Shown: positions 48,198 through 57,228, counted from the first letter of the stretch. The stretch is DNA of 64,000 bases from Luteithermobacter gelatinilyticus (GCF_005849285.1 NZ_CP040517.1:112501-176500), one strand, 5' to 3'. Translations and numbers: made by a program. The notes: generated by a model from the sequence alone, not told the origin.

Positions 48198-48659
48198 CTA
48201 TTCTCCGACGGTTTTTTCCGCATGCTGGGTCAGTTTCCGGATCAGCGTGTCCAGTTGCGCCTGTTCCTCGGCATTCAGCGTTTTCAGCAAAAGCCGCTCA
48301 TAGTCGGTCACCAATGGTTCGATGCGGTTATAAATATCCTGGCCTTCATTGGTCAGGGAAAGAATTGACCGCCGCCGATCTTCTTCGGCGTAATGGCGCC
48401 GGACATGGCCCTTGTCCAGAAGGCTGTTGACCGCCCGGCTGACGGCCACCTTATCCAGTGCGGTCCGTTCCGCCACTTCCGCCGCGGAAATATTCGGAAA
48501 ACGGTTCAATAGCGCCATCACTTTCCATTCCGAGGGCGAGATTTTAAACTGTTTGGCATAAATATTTGCCAGCCGCCGGCCAATCATATTGGACAGATAT
48601 GACAGCCTGTAGGGGAGAAATTCTTCCAGAAGCAGATGTTTTTTTGGGCTTTCAGACAT
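48198..48659 (-). CDS. MarR-family regulator, candidate homogentisate regulator
   Basis: 153 residues from ATG 48659. Winged helix ISAAEVAERTALDKVAVSRAVNSLLDKGHVRRHYAEEDRRRSILSLTNEGQDIYNRI. Divergent from hmgA with a shared 220-bp region holding an inverted repeat, so it probably controls hmgA-fahA-maiA. Pseudomonas uses an IclR protein (HmgR) for this job, so a MarR would be a different solution. Confidence 0.82.
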   Translation of the reverse strand: MSESPKKHLLLEEFLPYRLSYLSNMIGRRLANIYAKQFKISPSEWKVMALLNRFPNISAAEVAERTALDKVAVSRAVNSLLDKGHVRRHYAEEDRRRSILSLTNEGQDIYNRIEPLVTDYERLLLKTLNAEEQAQLDTLIRKLTQHAEKTVGE

Positions 48660-48717
48660 GCTTTTCAAGCTTCTTTGTTAACGGGTTTCCAAGTACGGCA
48701 CCATTATTCCTTGATAA

Positions 48718-48733
48718 AGTTACAAATGCAACT
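48718..48733. promoter_or_regulatory. Candidate MarR operator upstream of hmgA
   Basis: AGTT-ACAAATGC-AACT, complementary 4-bp outer arms, next to a further AAC half-site at about 48738. Located between the divergent marR and hmgA genes, 59 bp from the marR start. Weak by itself. Confidence 0.4.
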
Positions 48734-48882
48734 ATAATAACTTCTGTTTCAGGGCGCGCTAAAACCTAACATTCTTTAACGGCGCAGGCAGCAAGTTTTT
48801 GGGCTCTGCTTACAGGGCTTCCGACGCCTAGATAAACCAGAACTGGCTTGGGTCAACCGGGATTAAAAGAGAAGGACAGGGT

Positions 48883-50013
48883 ATGAAAAAATGGATTTCT
48901 TTTCCGCACCGGGCGGGCAGGCACTCCCGCCAGGCGCATGTGGATCTGCCGGACGGCACTTATGAGCGTGAAATGGGCAAGGAAGGTTTCTTTGGTCCGG
49001 CGGCGCATTTTTATCACACGCACATTCCCACCGGATGGAGCGATTTTCAGGGGCCGCTCAGGCCGCACGCCTTTGATACCAATCTGCTGAGCGAGTTCGG
49101 GGGCTCGCCGTGGGATGCCGAGCAACTTCTGGGCAATGCCCATCTGCGTCTCAGAATCTGGAAAACGGACCGGGACATGGATCATCTGGTGCGTAATGCC
49201 GATGGGGATGATCTGTTGTTTGTGCATCATGGTCAGGGGGATTTGTATTGTGATTTCGGACATTTGGCTTATGAGGCCGGCGATTATATTGTGATCCCGC
49301 GGGGCTGCATGTGGCGTCTGGCGCCTGCGCAAAAAACGGAACTGCTGATGGTTGAGGCGACGGGCAGCCATTATCAGCTGCCGGACAAGGGGCTGGTGGG
49401 GCCGCATGCCATTTTCGACCCGGCGATGCTGGATATACCGGCCCTGGACGATGCCTTCGAAACGCAAAGGAGCGACAATGAGAACTGGCGTGTGGTGGTC
49501 AAGGCGCGTCAGCAGCTCAGCACCATCACCTATCCCTTCAACCCGCTGGATGCGGTGGGCTGGAAAGGGGATCTGAGCGTAGTGCGGGTCAATGTCCGCG
49601 ACATCCGCCCGCTGATGAGTCACCGCTATCACCTGCCGCCCAGCGCCCATACCACCTTTGTGGCGGGCCGGTTTGTGGTCTGCACTTTTGCGCCGCGGCC
49701 CATCGAAAGCGACCCCGGCGCGCTGAAGGTGCCATTTTATCATAATAATGATGATTATGACGAAGTGATCTTCTATCACCGGGGCAATTTTTTCAGCCGC
49801 GATAATATCGAGGAAGGCATGATTACCTATCATCCTTTCGGGTTTACCCACGGCCCCCATCCCAAGGCGTTCGAGGCCGGGAAAAAGGCGGCGCTGAAGG
49901 AAACGGACGAGATTGCCGTGATGATCGACAGCCGCGATGCGCTGGATATCGGCGCGGCAGCGGAACGCGTGGAAAACAACGACTATGTAAACAGCTGGAA
50001 ACCGAAAGACTAG
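48883..50013 (+). CDS. hmgA: Homogentisate 1,2-dioxygenase
   Basis: 376 residues. Cleaves the ring of homogentisate to maleylacetoacetate in Phe/Tyr catabolism. The bicupin fold is evident; Fe ligands and substrate residues lie in NNDDYDEVIFYHRGNFFSRDNIEEGMITYHPFGFTHGPHPKAFEAG. Start ATG 48883 after AGAAGGACAGGG. First gene of the hmgA-fahA-maiA operon. It is somewhat shorter than the roughly 430-residue Pseudomonas enzyme. Confidence 0.93.
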   Translation: MKKWISFPHRAGRHSRQAHVDLPDGTYEREMGKEGFFGPAAHFYHTHIPTGWSDFQGPLRPHAFDTNLLSEFGGSPWDAEQLLGNAHLRLRIWKTDRDMDHLVRNADGDDLLFVHHGQGDLYCDFGHLAYEAGDYIVIPRGCMWRLAPAQKTELLMVEATGSHYQLPDKGLVGPHAIFDPAMLDIPALDDAFETQRSDNENWRVVVKARQQLSTITYPFNPLDAVGWKGDLSVVRVNVRDIRPLMSHRYHLPPSAHTTFVAGRFVVCTFAPRPIESDPGALKVPFYHNNDDYDEVIFYHRGNFFSRDNIEEGMITYHPFGFTHGPHPKAFEAGKKAALKETDEIAVMIDSRDALDIGAAAERVENNDYVNSWKPKD

Positions 50014-50054
50014 CCGGTGATCCATTCAACCTATAAAATCGAAGGAAGATATTG

Positions 50055-51047
50055 ATGAAACTTGCGTCTTTGAAAGCCGGACGGGACGGCAAACTGATTG
50101 TTGTCAATCGGGATCTGACCAAGGCGGTCTCCGCCGACGCCGTGGCCCAGACCATGCAGCAGGCGTTGGATAACTGGGCGGAGCTGTCTCCAAAACTGCA
50201 GGCCATTTATGAGGATCTTCAGGCCGGCAAGCTGGACGATGTGGCGTTTGATTTCGATCCCACCAAATGCGCGGCACCACTGCCGCGGGCTTATCACTGG
50301 GCCGATGGCTCGGCCTATGTCACCCATGTGGAACTGGTCCGCAAGGCCCGCGGGGCGGAACTGCCGGAAAGTTTCTGGGAAGATCCGCTGGTCTATATGG
50401 GCGCGTCAGACGCCTTTATCGGGCCCCATGATGATATTGAGGTGGAAAGCGAGGACTGGGGCATTGATTTCGAGGCCGAGGTGGCGGTGATCACCGATGA
50501 TGTGCCGGCGGGCATCACCCCGGAACAGGGGCTGGACCATATCAAGCTGATCACCATTCTTAATGATGTTTCGCTCCGGAACCTGATCCCGGCGGAATTG
50601 GCCAAACAGTTCGGTTTCTACCAGTCCAAGCCCTGGACCGCCTTTGCGCCGGTGGTGGCGACACCGGATGAACTGGGGGAGGCGTGGAAAGACGGCAAGG
50701 TGCATCTGCCGCTTCATGCCATTCTCAACGGCACCAAAATCGGCGCGCCCAATGCCGGGGTGGACATGACTTTTGATTTCGGACGGTTGATTTCACATAT
50801 CGCCAAGTCCCGCTCGCTTATGGCCGGGACCGTGGTGGGGTCCGGGACGGTGTCTAACCGGGGGTCGAAGGACGGGTCCTGCTGCCTGGCGGAAGTGCGT
50901 TGTCTGGAAACCATTGCCGAGGGCAAACCGAAAACCCCGTTTATGAAGTTCGGCGACCGGATTGAAATCGACATGCTTGATAAAGACGGGAAAAGCATCT
51001 TTGGCCGCATTGACCAGAAGGTGAAACAATATCATCCGCCCCGTTAA
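50055..51047 (+). CDS. fahA: Fumarylacetoacetate hydrolase
   Basis: 330 residues. Splits fumarylacetoacetate to fumarate and acetoacetate, the last step of tyrosine breakdown. The metal site is visible: DIEVESEDWGIDFEAEVAVITDDV (Glu and Asp ligands) and LNDVSLRNLIP, then GTVVGSGTVSNRG near the C-terminus. 41 bp after hmgA. The short two-domain type common in bacteria. Confidence 0.9.
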   Translation: MKLASLKAGRDGKLIVVNRDLTKAVSADAVAQTMQQALDNWAELSPKLQAIYEDLQAGKLDDVAFDFDPTKCAAPLPRAYHWADGSAYVTHVELVRKARGAELPESFWEDPLVYMGASDAFIGPHDDIEVESEDWGIDFEAEVAVITDDVPAGITPEQGLDHIKLITILNDVSLRNLIPAELAKQFGFYQSKPWTAFAPVVATPDELGEAWKDGKVHLPLHAILNGTKIGAPNAGVDMTFDFGRLISHIAKSRSLMAGTVVGSGTVSNRGSKDGSCCLAEVRCLETIAEGKPKTPFMKFGDRIEIDMLDKDGKSIFGRIDQKVKQYHPPR

Positions 51048-51114
51048 GGGGCATGGTTGACATGAGGCGGGAGGCACCGGAGGCAAGCTTCATCCGCAGA
51101 ACAGGAGACAGGGC

Positions 51115-51750
51115 ATGAAACTTTACGGCTATTTCCGCTCGTCCGCCGCCTATCGGTTGCGGATTGCACTCAATCTCAAGGGGCTGGAGTATGAGCAGGT
51201 TGCTGTCAATCTGCTCAAAGGGGAGCATAAAGCTGAGGCGTACCACAAGGTGAACGCCCAGGGCTTTGTGCCGGCGCTTACCGACGGCGACCTGACCCTG
51301 GGTCAATCCATGGCCATGCTGGAATATCTGGAAGAAGCCTACCCGCAAGTGCCGCTCTTGCCCCGGGATGCGGCGGGACGGGCGCGGGTACGCCAGATGG
51401 CGAATATTGTGGCCTGTGACATTCATCCGCTGAACAATCTCAGGGTGCTGAAATATATCAAAAATACCTTGGGGGCCAGCGAAGGTCAGAAAACTGCTTG
51501 GTATCATCATTGGATTATGGAAGGATTCCAGGCGTTTGAAGCCCTTCTGGTTCAGGGCGGGGCGCAGCGTTTCTGTTACGGCGATCACCCCACCTTTGCG
51601 GATGTGTGCCTGGTGCCGCAGGTCTATAATGCGCGCCGTTTCAACTGCTCCCTGGAGGCATTCCCCCGGATCCGCCGCATCGCCGATCATTGCAACCGGC
51701 AGGACGCCTTCATCCGGGCCCAGCCGGAAAATCAGCCGGACGCCATCTGA
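51115..51750 (+). CDS. maiA: Maleylacetoacetate isomerase (zeta GST)
   Basis: 211 residues. Glutathione-dependent cis-trans isomerisation between the HmgA and FahA steps. N-terminal thioredoxin domain with the zeta-class motif GYFRSSAAYRLRIALNLKGL (SSxxxR), then QSMAMLEYLEEAYP; the C-terminal helical domain ends with FADVCLVPQVYNARRFNC. Completes the upper homogentisate operon; hppD is not in the window. Confidence 0.92.
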   Translation: MKLYGYFRSSAAYRLRIALNLKGLEYEQVAVNLLKGEHKAEAYHKVNAQGFVPALTDGDLTLGQSMAMLEYLEEAYPQVPLLPRDAAGRARVRQMANIVACDIHPLNNLRVLKYIKNTLGASEGQKTAWYHHWIMEGFQAFEALLVQGGAQRFCYGDHPTFADVCLVPQVYNARRFNCSLEAFPRIRRIADHCNRQDAFIRAQPENQPDAI

Positions 51751-51838
51751 ACCCGGGATTTACCCGTTCTGGTGATAAGGCTCAGACCATACCGGTCGGC
51801 GATGGCCTTGTATTGGCTCCGGTCTTCTTCCCGCCGGT

Positions 51839-51946
51839 TCTGAGAAGGATTTCCGCCAGATCCATGAGGCGGTTCAGCAAACCTCCCCCAACTATTTCAA
51901 CATTTCCCGCCCGATCAAGCTGGAAGCCCGGCTTAATGTGATGTGA
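51839..51946 (+). pseudogene. Gene remnant (C-terminal fragment)
   Basis: An open frame reading SEKDFRQIHEAVQQTSPNYF, then NISRPIKLEARLNVM and a TGA at 51944-51946. The composition is protein-like and codon use matches the neighbours, but there is no start. I do not recognise the family. It sits among degraded sequence between maiA and the methyltransferase gene. The strong hairpin GCAGGCCCC/GGGGCCTGC at 51985-52006 follows. Confidence 0.35.
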
Positions 51947-52014
51947 GGTCGGGAGCAGGAGTCCAAGGCTTGGTACCTCTGGCAGCAGGCCCCTCATGGG
52001 GCCTGCCCCCACCA

Positions 52015-52045
52015 GAGTGAATCACTCTAATCACAATTCACTCTA
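52015..52045. repeat. Compressed mini-element, copy 9
   Basis: Left GAGTGAATCACTC, then from the right end (TA at 52044-52045) GAGTGAATTGTGATT on the minus strand. The central GG-TTGG part is missing. Intergenic, just downstream of the methyltransferase gene. Confidence 0.65.
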
Positions 52046-52056
52046 AGTGCGGGATG

Positions 52057-53055
52057 TCACTTGCCCGCCTTTTCGCCGGCGCTGTGTTCCTTGACCCCCA
52101 GCGCATCGGCCAGGCGCATTTTGGCGCTGCCGGGTTTCAGGGGTTTCGGCTGGCTTTCATGGGGCGCCCAACCCAGCAGATACAACACCTCAAAAGTGAC
52201 GGTGATCCGCCCTCGTTCGTCGCTGAACATGTTGCGGTACACCCGGTTCATTTCCATCATCATTTCCGCTGAACTCAACCCCTTATAGCCCTTGACAAGC
52301 GCATTGGTTTCTCCCATGCCGCGCAGTTCCATCATCAGCGCCAAGGCGTCCTTGTAGGTAACGGTGATGCGGTCCGTATCCACCACCGGCAGCGCAAAAC
52401 CGGCCCGCTGCAAAAGGGTGCCTGCCTCGCGCACGTCTACAAACGGCGAGACATGCGGACTTGCCCCGCGGTCCATGTTCAGCTCCGCCTGGAACATGGC
52501 CTGACGCAATTCAGTGAGCGTCTCCCCACCGAACAGGGCCGCCAGGAACAGTCCATCGGGCCGCAGTGCCTGACGGATCTGAAGCAGCGTGCCCGGCAGA
52601 TCATTGACCCAGTGCAGCGACAGATTACTGGTGATCAGGTCCAGACTCTGGGCACGATAGGGCAGAAATTCCTCATCCCCTTGCACCCGCCATGCGGCGG
52701 TGTCCCGTTTTGGGGCCTGTGTTGGGGCTTGTGTTGGGGCCTGCCCGGGGCTCTGCGCGGCATGGGCCGCAAGCATGGCCAGGGAAAGATCCTGCTGAAT
52801 GAGGAGGTCGGGGTTTTTCTGGTTCAACAGGGCCGCAAGCTCCCCCCTGTGGCAACCAAGATCCAGCATACGTTCAAAGGACCGGTTCACATCCAGAAGC
52901 TTGTCATACAGCCGGTCGGCCACTTCGCGGAACAGAAAATCATGCTTGTCGAAAATCGCCGCTGCCCGGTCCCGGTGACGGCGCACCTGACGGCGGTCAA
53001 AAATCTGCGCGCTGCGGGGGGAAAGGGGGTTTTCTGGGGCGGCGGTCTCTGTCAT
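52057..53055 (-). CDS. SAM-dependent methyltransferase (BioC/NDUFAF5-like)
   Basis: 332 residues. Class I methyltransferase: RMLDLGCHRGELAALL (motif I), FLPYRAQSLDLITSNLSLHWVNDLPGTLLQIRQALRPDGLFLAALFGGETLTEL is the BioC/NDUFAF5 pattern. A low-complexity run APTQAPTQAP interrupts the domain around residues 104-115, probably a loop made by short-repeat expansion. In mitochondria NDUFAF5 hydroxylates a complex I subunit. The start is divergent from comF. Confidence 0.78.
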   Translation of the reverse strand: MTETAAPENPLSPRSAQIFDRRQVRRHRDRAAAIFDKHDFLFREVADRLYDKLLDVNRSFERMLDLGCHRGELAALLNQKNPDLLIQQDLSLAMLAAHAAQSPGQAPTQAPTQAPKRDTAAWRVQGDEEFLPYRAQSLDLITSNLSLHWVNDLPGTLLQIRQALRPDGLFLAALFGGETLTELRQAMFQAELNMDRGASPHVSPFVDVREAGTLLQRAGFALPVVDTDRITVTYKDALALMMELRGMGETNALVKGYKGLSSAEMMMEMNRVYRNMFSDERGRITVTFEVLYLLGWAPHESQPKPLKPGSAKMRLADALGVKEHSAGEKAGK

Positions 53056-53192
53056 ACTTTTCCTGCACTCATATTCTGTCTGGCGGATTCTGCCTGTGGG
53101 ATTCTATATGTGGGGGCGGTTTGCGCCGGCGCCGGATTTTTCCAGCCTATGAAGCAGTTATGGCATGGATCGCGGCCGATGAAAAGGGGGGG

Positions 53193-54002
53193 ATGTCGAT
53201 GAATTTTCTGAAAAATCTGTTGCAGACCTTCCCGTTTTCCCTGGCCCCGGTGCATATGCTGCCCGGCACAGTGGGAGGCCGGCTGCTGGATCTGGTGTTG
53301 CCGCCGCGGTGTCTGGCTTGCGGGGGTCTGGTGCAGGAGGCGGCCCGGCTGTGTGCGGTCTGTTGGGGCCGCCTTGACTTCCTTACCGACCCCTGTTGTG
53401 CCTGTTGCGGATATCCGTTCGATCTGCGCCATGATGGAAGAACGCAGATGATCTTGTGCGGGGTGTGCCAAAGTCGGCCCCGCCGGTTCGACCGGGCCAG
53501 AAGTGCGCTCCGCTACGATGCGGCAAGCCGGCCGCTGGTGTTGGCGTTCAAACATGGCGATCGGACGGATTATGCTCCCTATTTTGCCGACCTCCTGTGG
53601 CAGGCCGGGGGAGCGTTGCTTGCGGATTGTGACCTGATTTTGCCCGTTCCCCTGCATCCGCGTCGTCTCAGAAAACGCCGCTATAACCAGGCCGCGTTGC
53701 TTTCAGCTATGCTCTCCCGCAAAAGCGGTGTGCCCCACGATCCGCTCCTGGTGCGCCGCCGGCGCCACACCCCGCCCCAGCAGGGCAATCTGGCGGCCCG
53801 GGTCCGCAATGTCAGGGGGGCGTTTATACTAAAGGCTTCGGCCCGGGAGGCGGTGGCGGAAAAGGCCGTTTTGCTGATTGATGATGTCTTCACCACCGGG
53901 GCCACGCTGGAAGCCTGCGCGGCCGTGTTAAAAAAGGCCGGGGCGCAACGGGTGGATGGGCTGACCCTGTGTCGGGTTGTACAGCCTACGCCTGCTGTAT
54001 AG
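53193..54002 (+). CDS. ComF-family phosphoribosyltransferase-like protein
   Basis: 269 residues from ATG 53193; ATG 53199 has better spacing to the GGGGGGG run, and longer forms to 53121 are unsupported. The N-terminal Zn-finger-like cysteines are in PPRCLACGGLVQEAARLCAVCW and DPCCACCGYPF, then LCGVCQ; the PRTase part ends with VLLIDDVFTTGATLEACAAVLKKAG. Similar to ComF of DNA uptake; many alphaproteobacteria have it without a full competence set. grxC follows after 71 bp. Confidence 0.85.
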   Translation: MSMNFLKNLLQTFPFSLAPVHMLPGTVGGRLLDLVLPPRCLACGGLVQEAARLCAVCWGRLDFLTDPCCACCGYPFDLRHDGRTQMILCGVCQSRPRRFDRARSALRYDAASRPLVLAFKHGDRTDYAPYFADLLWQAGGALLADCDLILPVPLHPRRLRKRRYNQAALLSAMLSRKSGVPHDPLLVRRRRHTPPQQGNLAARVRNVRGAFILKASAREAVAEKAVLLIDDVFTTGATLEACAAVLKKAGAQRVDGLTLCRVVQPTPAV

Positions 54003-54073
54003 GCCCATCCCCGTTGAATATGGTGTAAAAACGCCTATATAGTGGGGAAACGAGTTTTGGAGTGAGCCTTAGG

Positions 54074-54328
54074 ATGAGCAAAATTACCATTTATACCAAA
54101 CTGTTATGCCCATATTGCATGCGTGCCAAGAATCTGCTGAAAAACAAGGGGCAGGATTTTGAGGAAATTGATATTGGTGATCGTCCCGACCAGCGGCCGA
54201 TCATGATTGAAAAAGCGGGGGGACGGACCACTGTGCCGCAGATCTTCATTGGCGAGACCCATGTGGGCGGCTGTGACGATCTGTTTGCCCTGGAACGGGC
54301 TGGCAAACTGGACGCTCTGCTGGCATAA
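54074..54328 (+). CDS. grxC: Glutaredoxin 3
   Basis: 84 residues from ATG 54074. Redox motif CPYCMRAKNLL at about residues 12-22; TVPQIFIGETHVGGCDDL is the cis-Pro/GSH-binding part. Glutathione-dependent disulfide reductant. Classic order comF-grxC-nitrilase-DUF1178. Confidence 0.94.
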   Translation: MSKITIYTKLLCPYCMRAKNLLKNKGQDFEEIDIGDRPDQRPIMIEKAGGRTTVPQIFIGETHVGGCDDLFALERAGKLDALLA

Positions 54329-54343
54329 AGGAAACACCGCACT

Positions 54344-55228
54344 GTGACTTCTTCTTTTCGCGTAGGACTGGTTCAGATGACTTCCACCAATGTGGTGGCG
54401 GAAAATCTGGCCATGGCCACGGCGCTGATCCGCGAGGCGGCGGATCAGGGGGCTGATCTGGTCCTGACGCCGGAATGCACCACCCTTCTGGAACACAGCC
54501 GCCGGGCCTTGCTTGACAAGGTGGCGCCCGAAGCTCAGGAGCCCGCCATCGCCCATTTTGCCGCCCTAGCTCAGGAATTGGGTCTGTGGCTGTTGATCGG
54601 GTCCATACCGGTTCTGGCGGATCCTGTGAGGGCAGATAATGGAAAGGCGGGCGACAAGGTGGCGAACCGGAGCTTTTTTTTCAGTCCGGAAGGAAAGATG
54701 GTGGCGCGTTATGACAAAATTCATATGTTCGACGTCGATTTGCCTGGTGGCGAACAATATCGCGAATCCCGATCCTATGCGCCGGGCCGGCAGGCGGTGC
54801 TGGCCGGGACACCGTGGGGGGAGCTGGGGCTAAGCATCTGTTACGATCTGCGGTTTGCGCATCTTTACCGAAAACTTGCGCAGGGCGGGGCAGTTATGTT
54901 ATCTGTCCCCGCCGCCTTTACCCGTCTTACTGGTGCGGCCCACTGGCATGTGCTGCTCAGGGCCAGGGCCATTGAAACCGGTTGTTTTGTGTTTGCGCCG
55001 GCCCAGACCGGCACGCATGTTATGGAGCGGCAAACCTATGGCCATTCCCTGATTGTCGATCCCTGGGGCACGGTGATTGCGGATGGCGGCACGGATCCCG
55101 GGGTGGTGGTGGCGGATATTGATCTTGCCGACGTCTCCAAGGCCCGCACACGCATTCCGTCCCTGCATCATGACCGGGACTTTGTGGGGCCCAGTAACGA
55201 AGTGGATATGAAAAATGATAGTGTTTGA
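54344..55228 (+). CDS. Carbon-nitrogen hydrolase (Nit/omega-amidase-like)
   Basis: 294 residues, GTG start. The Glu-Lys-Cys triad is visible: LVLTPECTTLLEH (Glu), RYDKIHMFDVDLPGG (Lys), GLSICYDLRFAHLYRKLA (Cys). The CYDLRF form is that of Nit1/Nit2, which hydrolyse deaminated glutathione or omega-amides; the place beside grxC fits glutathione repair. Overlaps the DUF1178 gene by 14 bp. Confidence 0.87.
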   Translation: MTSSFRVGLVQMTSTNVVAENLAMATALIREAADQGADLVLTPECTTLLEHSRRALLDKVAPEAQEPAIAHFAALAQELGLWLLIGSIPVLADPVRADNGKAGDKVANRSFFFSPEGKMVARYDKIHMFDVDLPGGEQYRESRSYAPGRQAVLAGTPWGELGLSICYDLRFAHLYRKLAQGGAVMLSVPAAFTRLTGAAHWHVLLRARAIETGCFVFAPAQTGTHVMERQTYGHSLIVDPWGTVIADGGTDPGVVVADIDLADVSKARTRIPSLHHDRDFVGPSNEVDMKNDSV

Positions 55229-55733
55229 TCTGAAATGTGCTGAAAATCACGTTTTTGAAGCCTGGTTCAAGAACAGCGAAGCCTATGAGGCGCAGGCGGC
55301 GGCACGGCAGATCGTGTGCCCGCACTGCGGCAATACGCAGATCGGCAAGTCCGTGATGGCGCCCAATATTGCGGTCAAAAGTAACCGCAAGGAGGAGACG
55401 CGTGCTCCGGCGGGACCGGAGTCCATGTTGCAACGGAAAAGTTATCATGTAGCCGCCAGCGCCAATGTGCCCCAAGGGCCCGAGGTGTCTGCCGAGGATG
55501 TCAAGCGGGCCATGGAACACATGTATGAAACCATGGCGAAATACCGCAAATATATTCAGGAAACCTGTGAGAATGTCGGGGCGGATTTTGCCGAGGAGGC
55601 CCGCAAGATCCATTACGGGGAAGCGGAAGAGCGTGGTATTTATGGGGAAGCCACACTGGAGGAAACCCAGGAACTTCTGGACGAGGGCATTGAAATTTTC
55701 CCCGTGCCGGGGGGCACCAAGCTGGACAGTTGA
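55215..55733 (+). CDS. DUF1178 family protein
   Basis: 172 residues. N-terminal MIVFDLKCAENHVFEAWFKNS and IVCPHCGNTQIGKSVMAPNI give two cysteine pairs like a zinc ribbon. The C-terminal half is helical (KRAMEHMYETMAKYRKYIQETCENVGADFAEEARKIHYGE). Conserved in alphaproteobacteria in this neighbourhood; function unknown. Confidence 0.88.
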   Translation: MIVFDLKCAENHVFEAWFKNSEAYEAQAAARQIVCPHCGNTQIGKSVMAPNIAVKSNRKEETRAPAGPESMLQRKSYHVAASANVPQGPEVSAEDVKRAMEHMYETMAKYRKYIQETCENVGADFAEEARKIHYGEAEERGIYGEATLEETQELLDEGIEIFPVPGGTKLDS

Positions 55734-55785
55734 GGCCCGGCGGGCCCTGCTGGTCTTTGCCATCATTTTCCGTTAGGCTGATCCG

Positions 55786-56394
55786 ATGATCCACCGGGAA
55801 AAACCATTGGGGGTTATCCTCGCTGGCGGCCAGTCCCGCCGCATGGGCGGGCAGGACAAGTTTCTCCTGCCGCTTGGGACAGCGCCGATGATCGGCCACA
55901 TCATTGAGCGGGTCCGCCCCCAGGTGCGCCGGCTGTATCTTAACGTAAACCGTTCCGTACCGGAAATCCGGGCGCTGGGCCTGCCGCTGCTTAAGGACGG
56001 TGAGGGAAGCGGGCAAGGCCCGCTGGCCGGGCTTGAAGCGGCGTTGCGGCTGGCTTGGCGCGAGGGGGACCATGTGGTGGCTACTTTCGCCTGTGACGTG
56101 CCGTTTTTGCCAAAAAATTATATCAGACGACTTCTGGAGGAGATGCACCGCCGGCAAACCCGGTTGGCTTTGCCGTCTTCGGGGGACCGGTTGCATCCGG
56201 TCTGTGGGCTGTGGCACCGGGACCTTCTGACGGATTTGCAAGCTTATCGGGCGGCGGGGGGACGAAAAATGCTGGACTGGGTGGCGCGTCATGATTTTTC
56301 CCGGGTTGTTTTTTCCGGCACCCCGGACCCGTTCCTCAATGTCAATACCCGGACGGACCTGGACCAGGCCGCCCGCTGGATCAAGCCCTGCTGA
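55786..56394 (+). CDS. mobA: Molybdenum cofactor guanylyltransferase
   Basis: 202 residues. GTP site LGVILAGGQSRRMGGQDKFLLPLG (GGxSxRMGxxK) and TFACDVPFLP. Makes Mo-bis-MGD for DMSO-reductase-family enzymes. Its partner fdhD follows on the opposite strand, suggesting a formate dehydrogenase elsewhere. Confidence 0.9.
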   Translation: MIHREKPLGVILAGGQSRRMGGQDKFLLPLGTAPMIGHIIERVRPQVRRLYLNVNRSVPEIRALGLPLLKDGEGSGQGPLAGLEAALRLAWREGDHVVATFACDVPFLPKNYIRRLLEEMHRRQTRLALPSSGDRLHPVCGLWHRDLLTDLQAYRAAGGRKMLDWVARHDFSRVVFSGTPDPFLNVNTRTDLDQAARWIKPC

Positions 56395-56406
56395 CAGAAC
56401 CGTGCC

Positions 56407-57228
56407 CTATAGCAGGCGCCGGCCGCTGTCGGTGTGGATGTCCATACTGTCCTTGCGCACCAGGGTCAGGACCGTCAACCCCGTCTCTTCGGCCAGGGAT
56501 AGTGCCAGTGCGGTGGGCGCTGAAATGGCCGCCAGAACCGGGATGCCGAAACAGGCTGCTTTCTGAACCATTTCAAAACTGCATCGGCTGGTGATCAGGG
56601 CAAATCCCGCTGCGGGGTTCATATTCTGGCGCAGCATGTGCCCGATCAGCTTGTCCAGCGCATTATGGCGGCCCACATCTTCGCGGGCGGCAAGGATTTG
56701 GCCGTCCCGATCACAAAACGCGGCGGCGTGAACCGCCCCGGTTTGCCGGTTCAATGGCTGATGGGCGTCAAGGTGGCGCATGGCAGCATGGATCACGGCG
56801 GGAGAAATTTTTATGGGTGAGGAGAGAGGCGGAAGGGGACGGGTTATATACTCCAGACGCTCAATGCCGCACAATCCGCAGCCGGACCGCCCACTCATCT
56901 GCCGCCGGATTCGGTTCAGGCGGGCAAAACAGCGCGGCGTGATTTCCAGTGCCGCGACCAGCCCGGCCGGGCTTTTGTTCAGTTTCAGATCCAGAATGTC
57001 CCTCGGCCCGTCAATAACCCCTTCGGTCAGGCTGAATCCATAGGCGAAATCCTCAATATCCCGGGGGGTGATCATCATAACGGCATGGCTGATACAATTA
57101 TATTCCAGCGCCACAGGAATTTCGCAGGCTACCTCGCGCTGAACAACAGCGGTGCCGGCCGGGGTCCACAGACGGGCTGTGCGGGCGAGGCGGGGCGCTT
57201 GCAAAGCGATTTTGTCGGGATCGGCCAT
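56407..57228 (-). CDS. fdhD: Formate dehydrogenase accessory sulfurtransferase
   Basis: 273 residues. FdhD passes sulfur from IscS to the molybdenum cofactor of formate dehydrogenase. Hallmarks: GFSLTEGVI (about residue 69), MSGRSGCGLCGIERLE (cysteine pair), REDVGRHNALDKLIG and SRCSFEMVQKAACFGIPVL. Immediately downstream of ubiG on the minus strand (5 bp). Confidence 0.9.
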   Translation of the reverse strand: MADPDKIALQAPRLARTARLWTPAGTAVVQREVACEIPVALEYNCISHAVMMITPRDIEDFAYGFSLTEGVIDGPRDILDLKLNKSPAGLVAALEITPRCFARLNRIRRQMSGRSGCGLCGIERLEYITRPLPPLSSPIKISPAVIHAAMRHLDAHQPLNRQTGAVHAAAFCDRDGQILAAREDVGRHNALDKLIGHMLRQNMNPAAGFALITSRCSFEMVQKAACFGIPVLAAISAPTALALSLAEETGLTVLTLVRKDSMDIHTDSGRRLL

